A DNA stretch of 12,622 nucleotides, from NCBI GenBank assembly GCA_964638865.1, contig CAZXBG010000120.1:1-12622 (forward strand), in the 5' to 3' direction. Shown piece after piece: positions 7,273-12,622 of this stretch (positions are counted from its first letter, which is position 1; every line of letters starts with the position of its first letter). This DNA comes from UBA7236 sp964638865. Lineage in GTDB: Bacteria > Bacteroidota > Bacteroidia > Chitinophagales > BACL12. A program made the translations under genes and the position numbers. The notes under the pieces are model-generated. The model searched no databases and was not told the origin of the DNA. It worked only from the letters and a program-made list of their open reading frames with translations.

Positions 7273-8199
7273 ATGAATGATAAATGGTTTGTAATTATTA
7301 ATCCTGTTTCCGGCAGAAATAAAGGCAGGAAACTCTGGCATAAAGTTAAACCTCTTTTAACAGAAGGTGGAATACTCTTTGAATTTGCTTTGACAGAATA
7401 TATTGATCATGCCGGAGAAATTTCTGCTAAAGCTGCTAATTCCGGAATTGTCAATTTTCTAATTTTAGGTGGCGATGGATCTGCAAATGATGTTATCAAT
7501 GGAATTTGCAATAGTGGAATTGATATTAATTTATTTACCATTGCAATGCTATCTGCTGGAACAGGAAACGATTGGGTGCGAACAATTGGGAAATGTAATT
7601 CCCTACAGACCATTGCAGATTCTTTAAAACAAAAAAATACATTTTTACATGATATCGGAAAATGCCGTTATTATAAAAATGAAATGGAGTTTACACGATT
7701 TTTTATCAATATCGTAGGACTAGGTTTTGAGGGTCATGTTGCAAAAAGATTAATGGAAGAAAAAAGTATATTCAGAGGAACAAAATTGCAATATCAGATC
7801 GCGATTTTGCGCTCCTTGTTTATATATAAACATACGCAGATGCGAATTACCGTAGATGGCATTACATCTCAGCTAACAACATTGTCCATTGCTGCCGGTA
7901 TAGGTAAATATAATGGGGGAGGATTAAAACAATTGCCTGATTCAAAATTTGACGACGGATTACTGGACATGACAGTGATCGGCAATATGAGTAAATTTAA
8001 AATGGTAATGAGTCTTCCTAAATTGCAGAGTGGTTCCCATACAAAAATGAAAGAAGTGAAAACATTTAGAGGAAAGGAGATTAAAATTGAAAGTACACCA
8101 CCGGTTTTTATAGATGCGGATGGTGAATACCTCGGCACCACAGCAATTCAAATTAATATCGTAAATAAAGGAATACAAATATTAAGATGGTTAAATTAA
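7273..8199 (+). CDS. Diacylglycerol/sphingoid-type lipid kinase of the YegS/DgkB family
   Basis: Cytoplasmic ATP-dependent kinase of the DAGK catalytic family that phosphorylates a lipid alcohol such as diacylglycerol, feeding phosphatidate back to phospholipid synthesis. It has 308 residues, typical of the family. The ATG at 7273 gives the conserved opening KWFVIINPVSG (N10-G14). The nucleotide-binding motif LGGDGSANDV has GGDGS at 66-70, with Ser replacing the usual Thr. SAGTGND lies at 94-100, and the C-terminal substrate-domain signature FIDADGE lies near 279-285. An upstream in-frame codon at 7225 would extend into the opposing decarboxylase gene and is unlikely. The promoter must overlap the start of the divergent decarboxylase gene. 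Lipid specificity (diacylglycerol, sphingosine or other) is not resolved. Confidence 0.92.
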   Translation: MNDKWFVIINPVSGRNKGRKLWHKVKPLLTEGGILFEFALTEYIDHAGEISAKAANSGIVNFLILGGDGSANDVINGICNSGIDINLFTIAMLSAGTGNDWVRTIGKCNSLQTIADSLKQKNTFLHDIGKCRYYKNEMEFTRFFINIVGLGFEGHVAKRLMEEKSIFRGTKLQYQIAILRSLFIYKHTQMRITVDGITSQLTTLSIAAGIGKYNGGGLKQLPDSKFDDGLLDMTVIGNMSKFKMVMSLPKLQSGSHTKMKEVKTFRGKEIKIESTPPVFIDADGEYLGTTAIQINIVNKGIQILRWLN

Positions 8200-8252
8200 C
8201 GATACCAACTATGAATGAATCTAAAATGTATCAATTGAAGATTATAAATTCC

Positions 8253-9287
8253 TTACATTTTGTTTTGAAATGTATTTATCCTGAGCGCTACATTATTCCG
8301 TATATTCAACCAGTATAAGTTGTAATCTGCAACATGTAAATTTTTTGGAATAAAATATTTTCCCGGCACATCCGGTCTTGTTACCCAAACTATATCGTTG
8401 TGAATTTCGGCACAACATACTGCAGGATAAATTGTTTCTGCATCTCGCCCTAATCCTCCAGCATTTAAATTTGCTTCACAAATGCCGGTTTTTCGTGTGT
8501 AGGAGATCGGATTATGCGCCACAATATTTTCCGGATTTTCCACTTCAAATTTCTTTTTTGGTTCTGCTCCTTCCATATAACTCCTCCAGCTAACATAACA
8601 ACCTGTTTGTGTTGCGCTATCGCCGGGAACCAGGTAGGTGAATTCATTTTTATATACCGGCATACCAATTAGATACGCAACAACCAATTGTTTTTGTAAC
8701 TCTTTCCCATCAAAAAAATCGCGCAGCAACCACTTTGCATGTGTGGTTCCTTGACTATGTCCGGCAATTACAATTGGCCTCCCATTATTATAATGATCCA
8801 GATAGTATTGAAAAGCAGTTTTTACATCTTCATATGCTAATTCAAATGCTTTTAATGCATCTGGATTTGTTAATGAAAAATAGGCATTATATGTTGCCTG
8901 TCTGTAACGCGGAATATAAACCTTGCAACTTCCGTTAAATACAGTCGCCTGATTTGTAACAGCACGAGCATCTATGCGGTCATTTAATTCGGAATCGTGC
9001 AAATCGGCGTTCCATTCCTTTCTTGAAAAAAATTGGGTTGGATAAATATAAAAAACATCTGCTTTGGCTGTTGCTTGTCCATCCAATAATGTAATTGGTG
9101 ATTTATTCGGAATATGATCGGCGGAATCTTTTTTATCGGGCAATGCACTCCAGTAAATACTGTTGCTGTAGTTAGGAGCAGCAGGTGTTTTTTCCAATAC
9201 AAAATCAACCTTAACAGGTTTGTATGCTGAACATGAAAAAAAAGGTATAGTTATCAAAAGTAAAATTATTATATTTAAAATTTTCAT
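8253..9287 (-). CDS. DUF3089 alpha/beta-hydrolase-like lipoprotein
   Basis: Predicted exported lipoprotein of 344 residues. The ATG at 9287 gives a short signal peptide, MKILNIIILL then LITIPFFSC, with lipidation expected at Cys19. The frame is open to 9371, but the extra 28 residues would hide this signal. The mature part matches my recollection of DUF3089: ADVFYIYPTQFF, then FELAYEDVKTAFQYYL, then the nucleophile elbow IAGHSQGTTHAKWLL with Ser178 in GHSQG, and later HNPISYTRK and NLYWLNIR. This predicts a serine hydrolase at the envelope. The substrate is unknown, and the catalytic Asp and His cannot be assigned with confidence. It converges with the lipid kinase gene, with 53 bp between stops, where an AAAATGTA/TACATTTT inverted repeat is too AT-rich to call a terminator. 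Confidence 0.88.
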   Translation of the reverse strand: MKILNIIILLLITIPFFSCSAYKPVKVDFVLEKTPAAPNYSNSIYWSALPDKKDSADHIPNKSPITLLDGQATAKADVFYIYPTQFFSRKEWNADLHDSELNDRIDARAVTNQATVFNGSCKVYIPRYRQATYNAYFSLTNPDALKAFELAYEDVKTAFQYYLDHYNNGRPIVIAGHSQGTTHAKWLLRDFFDGKELQKQLVVAYLIGMPVYKNEFTYLVPGDSATQTGCYVSWRSYMEGAEPKKKFEVENPENIVAHNPISYTRKTGICEANLNAGGLGRDAETIYPAVCCAEIHNDIVWVTRPDVPGKYFIPKNLHVADYNLYWLNIRNNVALRINTFQNKM

Positions 9288-9459
9288 TTTCTGAATTATA
9301 TTTATTTGTGATGAACTTTTAATTAAAAAGTACCTATTGCAAAACACAATTAGCACTTTCAATAAAATCATTTGTAATATTTTATATTAAAATACTTTTA
9401 TCCCCCCGTTGAATCAATCAATTATATCATCAAATTTTACATTCAGATTGGATAAAATA

Positions 9460-10226
9460 TTATTTCATTTTTATTAAAGTTTCAATTTCTGTGGATCCAA
9501 CGTCAGGGTTTATTTTGATATGATATGAACCGACTGGCAACATTGATATGTCAATTTTTTCTCCCTCAGACACAAAAGTAGTAAACAACTTACTGCCAAC
9601 AGAGTTGTAAACTTTAACTTCCATATTTATAAAATTAGCATATTCTGGGTTTAATATACGTAAAGCCATGTAGATAGCGGATCTAAACCGCCGTCTAAAT
9701 CATTCATATCATCCCAAATGCTAATCGGCGGTGCGTTTGGGGTGTCATCAAAAAGTGGTGGCGCATCTCCAACTCCATCGTCATCTGTTCCATCATAAAA
9801 TGGAATAATACGTTCCATGCAAAATCCATAACCTCCGTTCCTCATAGTAGCGGAGACATTAAAAGGATCATTAAGTGCTGTTCTTGCAGATCCTAATAAT
9901 TCCATAAACCTGCTTCATTGTCCGCTAAACAATCGTAAAGTAGCAGGGCATAATTCACTCAAATAATCCCAAGGATTAATAAGTACAATTTTCATTGGAG
10001 AAGCTTCATATCTAAAATATAATCCGGAAGTGGCAGTTAATGTATCTATAAAAATAGTATAAATGGTATCTGCACCAATTGTATACATATCAATGGTGTC
10101 ACCATCTGAAAATTCTGATGTGAGATCCGAGGAATCTAAAACAATCGTGTCAGGGAATATAGAAGTTATTTCCTCGTAATCATTTAAAATTATATTTTTA
10201 TTATTATTACCGTTTCCACTACTCAT
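9460..10226 (-). pseudogene. Damaged gene for a secreted protein with a type IX sorting domain
   Basis: The frame is open from the ATG at 10226 to a TGA at 9915-9917, resumes in the same frame from 9905 to a TAA at 9651-9653, and then continues one base off to 9460. Dropping one base of CC (9922-9923) and adding one T near 9895-9896 replaces the TGA region by a natural reading, FSDNEAGLWNYLGSARTALN. Adding one T near 9653 joins WLYVY to LNPEYANFINMEV. The repaired protein is about 258 residues. The first part is acidic and Asp/Thr-rich, then follows an unrecognised region with DGTDDDGVGD. The last 75 or so residues look like a Por/T9SS type A sorting domain: a YxNP-like start, VKVYNSVGSKLF and ISMLPVGSYHIKI. 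There is no signal peptide, so the 5' end is probably missing or also damaged. The body of the protein is not recognised. Confidence 0.65.
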
Positions 10227-10287
10227 AAATACAGAGAATTAATGTTAATAAAATAATTGTATAAAAAATTCTCAGAAAACTTGTAGA

Positions 10288-10295
10288 CAAATTTA
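10288..10295 (-). promoter_or_regulatory. Candidate -7 box TAAATTTG
   Basis: On the minus strand TAAATTTG fits TAnnTTTG and lies about 62 nt upstream of the ATG at 10226. No TTTG is visible at the proper distance upstream, so support is weak. The rest of the spacer 10227-10459 between the two divergent damaged genes shows no ORF or convincing structure. Confidence 0.25.
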
Positions 10296-10459
10296 TTTGG
10301 GTGCAAAATCGGGAGGTTGAGTTTTTCATAGTTCATTTTTTTGGTGTTAAATAAATAATGTGAAGGAAAATATTGATTAGATCAAATCTACGAAATTTTT
10401 CAAATTTGTTAATTCCGACTAATTTACTTATTTTTAATCCAAGGTTAAGGTACAACAAA

Positions 10460-10749
10460 ATGAAGAAAAATACATATTTATTCCTTCTATCTCACTTCGT
10501 TAATCAGGTCTTATTTGCTCAAGCTCCTGCAATACAATGGTCGAGGTTCATTGGAGGAAGCGCATGGGAAGAAGGTTAACGAGAAGGCAACTTTTCAATT
10601 TATAAATGTTACAGGCGAAATTATGGGTATATTTAATAAGACTTTCCCTGTTACTGAAATAGATGTCAGTAAATATGCAACAGGGGGTATATTTGTTGAA
10701 AATAAATACTCAAGAAGGTGAAATATCCTTAAAATTTTTAAAGGAATAG
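10460..10749 (+). pseudogene. Internally deleted type IX secretion cargo gene (signal peptide joined to sorting domain)
   Basis: The ATG at 10460 begins MKKNTYLFLLSHFVNQ then VLFAQ, a clear signal peptide, followed by APAIQWSRFIGGSAWEEG. This is the opening of the QW..GGS-type repeat surface proteins common in Bacteroidota. The frame stops at 10577-10579. One base over, the DNA reads VNEKATFQFINVTGEI, NKTFPVTEIDVSKYATG, which looks like a C-terminal sorting domain. The G5 run at 10683-10687 breaks this frame again; with four Gs it ends properly as VYLLKINTQEGEISLKFLKE and TAG at 10747-10749. Both ends of a cargo protein normally hundreds of residues long are therefore within 290 bp. The junction falls at about 10571-10580, and the usual YPNP just before the sorting domain is gone. 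I read this as a deletion remnant unlikely to make a functional protein. Confidence 0.72.
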
Positions 10750-10797
10750 TTTTAAACGCAGCTACACAACTAATATGGAACTGCCTTAATTAATATT

Positions 10798-11451
10798 TTA
10801 TTGAAAAAGTAAACTGCCAATTCTTACAATTGTCGCACCTTCGTCAATAGCGATTTGATAATCACCACTCATACCCATCGAAAGTTGTTTGAAATGCGAT
10901 AATTTCTCAAAATGGGTGCTTTTTACCCTTTCAAATAATGACTTTAAGTTATTAAATTCACCTTGCACTAATTCTTTATCATTCGAATTTGATGCCATAC
11001 CCATTAATCCATCTATCCTGATGTTTTGCAGGGTTTTAAATTGAGGATGGTCTATAATTTCGTAGAGTTCTTCCTCGCTCAAACCAAATTTTGTATCCTC
11101 AGACGCAATATATATTTGTAACAAACATGAAATGACACAGCTATTTTTTTTAGCTTGTTTATCAATTTCAACAAGCAATTCCCAGCTATCTACGGAATGT
11201 ATGCAAGATATCCAGGCAGCTATATATTTTACTTTATTTGTCTGCAAATGACCTATCAGGTGCCAATGAATGTCCTTCGGAAGCAATTCCTGTTTTTCGC
11301 GCAATTCCTGAACCCTGTTTTCCCCAAAATCTCGCTGTCCTGCCTTATAGAGTTCCATTATGGCATCTGCTTGCTGCGTTTTAGAGACTGCTACCAGCAA
11401 TACCTTTTTTTGATCCAATAAGTGAATTATATCCGGGTAATTGGCATTCAT
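10798..11451 (-). CDS. yggS: YggS/PLPBP family pyridoxal-phosphate homeostasis protein
   Basis: Cytoplasmic PLP-binding protein of the alanine-racemase-like N-terminal fold. It is non-enzymatic and affects vitamin B6 and amino-acid homeostasis. The protein has 217 residues against a typical 220-230. Key features are LLVAVSKT with the PLP lysine Lys24, FGENRVQEL (about 42-50), WHLIGHLQTNK (about 67-77), IHSVDSWELL, ASEDTKFGLSEEEL, and the C-terminal LSMGMSGDYQIAIDEGATIVRIGSLLF that grips the phosphate. It ends at LLFQ, a few residues shorter than the usual LFG-x-R tail. Its start is 38 bp from the divergent DUF4296 gene, and a TATTTTTG box lies between them. Confidence 0.94.
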   Translation of the reverse strand: MNANYPDIIHLLDQKKVLLVAVSKTQQADAIMELYKAGQRDFGENRVQELREKQELLPKDIHWHLIGHLQTNKVKYIAAWISCIHSVDSWELLVEIDKQAKKNSCVISCLLQIYIASEDTKFGLSEEELYEIIDHPQFKTLQNIRIDGLMGMASNSNDKELVQGEFNNLKSLFERVKSTHFEKLSHFKQLSMGMSGDYQIAIDEGATIVRIGSLLFQ

Positions 11452-11465
11452 ATCTTAACTTTACA

Positions 11466-11473
11466 CAAAAATA
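11466..11473 (-). promoter_or_regulatory. Candidate -7 box TATTTTTG for yggS
   Basis: On the minus strand TATTTTTG matches TAnnTTTG and ends 14 nt before the yggS ATG at 11451, which would give a very short leader. No clear -33 TTTG is seen. The 38-bp gap to the divergent DUF4296 gene means both promoters must share or overlap this interval. Confidence 0.35.
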
Positions 11474-11489
11474 AACAGCTTTTTGAGGA

Positions 11490-11885
11490 ATGAGGGTAAT
11501 AATGATTTTTATGATGTTGGTTTCCTGGATTTTAATTTCCTGCAAACCGGATAGTGACCTTGAAATTAGAGACGCGATGATGGAGAATGTTCCCGATTCC
11601 TTATTGTCAGTGAATAATATGATAAATGTGATGACAGATATTCATCTTGCAGAGTCCTGGTCTAGGATAAATAAAAGTGATACTATTCCGCAGGATGACA
11701 GATTAAAAATGTATTATGCTCAGATTTTTGAAATGCATAACACAGATGTCAAAAAGTATCAGAGCAGTTATAATTATTATTCGAATGAACCGGTTTTAAT
11801 GAATTATATTTATCAGGAAGTAACCGAAAAACTCAATTTGCTCGAAAGTGAAAATTTGAACCTATTAAAACAAAATAAAAAATGA
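11490..11885 (+). CDS. DUF4296 domain lipoprotein
   Basis: Small predicted lipoprotein of 131 residues. The signal peptide, MRVIMIFMMLVSWILIS, is followed by Cys18 as the expected lipidation site. The mature part resembles DUF4296: a short linker, then MINVMTDIHLAESW, a helix with YYAQIFEMHNTDVKKYQSSYNYYSNEP, and MNYIYQEVTEKLNLLESENLNLLKQ at the end, mostly helical. The function of this family is unknown; it is found in Bacteroidota. Two starts are possible. The ATG at 11490 directly follows GAGGA with no spacer, while the ATG at 11502 has GAGGG about five bases upstream. I keep the first because it supplies the positive residue of the signal peptide. Its stop overlaps the scoA start as ATGA, indicating translational coupling although the two functions have no obvious link. 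Confidence 0.82.
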   Translation: MRVIMIFMMLVSWILISCKPDSDLEIRDAMMENVPDSLLSVNNMINVMTDIHLAESWSRINKSDTIPQDDRLKMYYAQIFEMHNTDVKKYQSSYNYYSNEPVLMNYIYQEVTEKLNLLESENLNLLKQNKK

Positions 11886-12580
11886 AAAAAGTGGTTAAAA
11901 ATGCGGAAGAAGCAATTCATGATATTCCGGATGGTGCAATAATAATGTTGGGTGGATTTGGATTATGCGGAATTCCGGAAAATTGTATCAATGCATTAGT
12001 AAAAAAAGGAACAAAAGATTTAACCTGTATTTCTAATAATGCAGGTGTTGATGATTTTGGAATTGGATTAATGTTGCAAAAACATCAGGTTAAAAAAATG
12101 ATATCCAGTTATGTAGGAGAAAATGCTGAATTTGAGAGGCAATTATTATGTGGTGAATTAGAAGTGGAATTAATTCCGCAAGGAACCCTTGCTACCCGTT
12201 GTATGGCTGCCGGTTACGGAATGCCTGCAATATTTACGCCTGCAGGTGTTGGCACTGAGGTTGCAGAAGGAAAAGAAACAAGAGAATTTAATGGCAAAAC
12301 ATATTTATTGGAATACGCATTTGATGCAGATTATGCAATTGTAAAAGCCTGGAAAGGGGATACGCATGGCAATTTAATTTATAATGCAACTGCCCGCAAT
12401 TTTAATCCTTTAATGGCAATGGGTGGAAAGATTACAATTGCAGAAGTGGAAGAATTAGTTCCTGCAGGCGAATTAGACCCAAACCTGATCCATACTCCCG
12501 GAATATATGTACACCGTATTTTTCAGGGAACCAATTATGAAAAAAGAATAGAACAAAAAACGATTACGAGGAATGAGTAA
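11882..12580 (+). CDS. scoA: Succinyl-CoA:3-ketoacid CoA-transferase subunit A
   Basis: Alpha subunit of a two-subunit 3-oxoacid CoA-transferase, which moves CoA from succinyl-CoA to acetoacetate or a similar ketoacid. It has 232 residues, the usual length. It shows GGFGLCGIPE (24-33), SNNAGVDDFGIG (51-62), the conserved ISSYVGENAEFERQ (74-87), LIPQGTLATRCMAAGYGMPAIFTPAGVGT (98-125) and KAWKGDTHGNLIYNATARNFNP (155-176). The catalytic glutamate is on subunit B, which usually follows directly. Here the sequence ends in a heptamer array, so subunit B, if present, lies beyond the edge. The last two codons and the TAA stop come from the first repeat units. The start overlaps the DUF4296 gene stop by ATGA. 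AtoD-type acetate/acetoacetate transferase is the nearest alternative. Confidence 0.93.
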   Translation: MKKVVKNAEEAIHDIPDGAIIMLGGFGLCGIPENCINALVKKGTKDLTCISNNAGVDDFGIGLMLQKHQVKKMISSYVGENAEFERQLLCGELEVELIPQGTLATRCMAAGYGMPAIFTPAGVGTEVAEGKETREFNGKTYLLEYAFDADYAIVKAWKGDTHGNLIYNATARNFNPLMAMGGKITIAEVEELVPAGELDPNLIHTPGIYVHRIFQGTNYEKRIEQKTITRNE

Positions 12581-12622
12581 TGAGTAATGAGTAATGAGTA
12601 ATGAGTAATGAGTAATGAGTAA
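12573..12622. repeat. Heptamer tandem array (ATGAGTA)x7 at the window edge
   Basis: Seven perfect copies of ATGAGTA plus one base run to the last base of the window, so the array may be longer. It starts inside scoA and supplies the final Asn, Glu and stop codon. Every unit carries an ATG, and pairs of units read ATG AGT AAT GAG TAA. The same heptamer occurs at 2778-2839. Confidence 0.9.

Noticed and set aside
8223..8261. AAAATGTA/TACATTTT inverted repeat between convergent genes as a terminator
   Set aside because: The stem is only 8 bp, almost all A/T, with a 23-nt loop, and overlaps the stop of the hydrolase gene.
9651..9905. Stand-alone 84-residue protein
   Set aside because: It shares frame with the upstream piece, has no proper start context, and reads into the sorting domain after one base is restored.
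9915..9917. In-frame TGA as a selenocysteine or recoded codon
   Set aside because: No SECIS-like hairpin is evident, and two compensating single-base indels give a more natural protein around the site.
12573..12622. Heptamer array as a CRISPR or origin iteron array
   Set aside because: Seven-base head-to-tail units without spacers do not fit CRISPR, and no replication gene or iteron-sized repeat is nearby.

Overview
The window looks like chromosomal DNA of a member of the Bacteroidota. The evidence is two C-terminal domains resembling type IX secretion sorting domains, lipoproteins with Bacteroidota-style signal peptides, a DUF4296-type lipoprotein, a large DoxX-like protein of a kind I associate with this phylum, AT-rich codon choice and scattered TAnnTTTG promoter-like boxes. 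I cannot place it below phylum. There is no phage, plasmid, CRISPR array, tRNA or rRNA that I can see.

Layout. Positions 1-231 hold a long imperfect palindrome and a short hairpin behind mutS2. mutS2 (minus) fills 232-2721. A 283-bp spacer (2722-3004) carries a GC-rich hairpin, ATGAGTA heptamers and a 14-bp tandem duplication. A membrane glycerolipid acyltransferase (plus) follows and converges on a DoxX-like membrane protein (minus). That gene overlaps the end of an upstream secreted-protein gene whose frame is broken in its signal peptide. Next is an aromatic-amino-acid decarboxylase (minus), divergent from a YegS/DgkB-type lipid kinase (plus) with only 5 bp between the two start codons. 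The kinase converges on a DUF3089 lipoprotein hydrolase (minus).

Positions 9460-10749 hold two divergent damaged genes for secreted proteins. One (minus) can be read through to a sorting domain only if three single-base indels are repaired. The other (plus) has a signal peptide joined almost directly to a sorting domain, as if the middle had been deleted. The window ends with yggS (minus), divergent from a DUF4296 lipoprotein gene that overlaps scoA (CoA-transferase subunit A) by ATGA. scoA runs into a 7-bp tandem array at the window edge.

Functionally this is a mixed housekeeping segment: DNA repair or ribosome rescue, membrane lipid synthesis, PLP enzymes, ketoacid-CoA metabolism and cell-surface proteins. 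I see no convincing new multi-gene system. The most informative signals are the cluster of small frame-breaking indels limited to secreted or membrane-protein genes (about 5.1-5.8 kb and 9.6-10.7 kb), the collapsed sorting-domain gene, and the dispersed heptamer and palindromic repeats.
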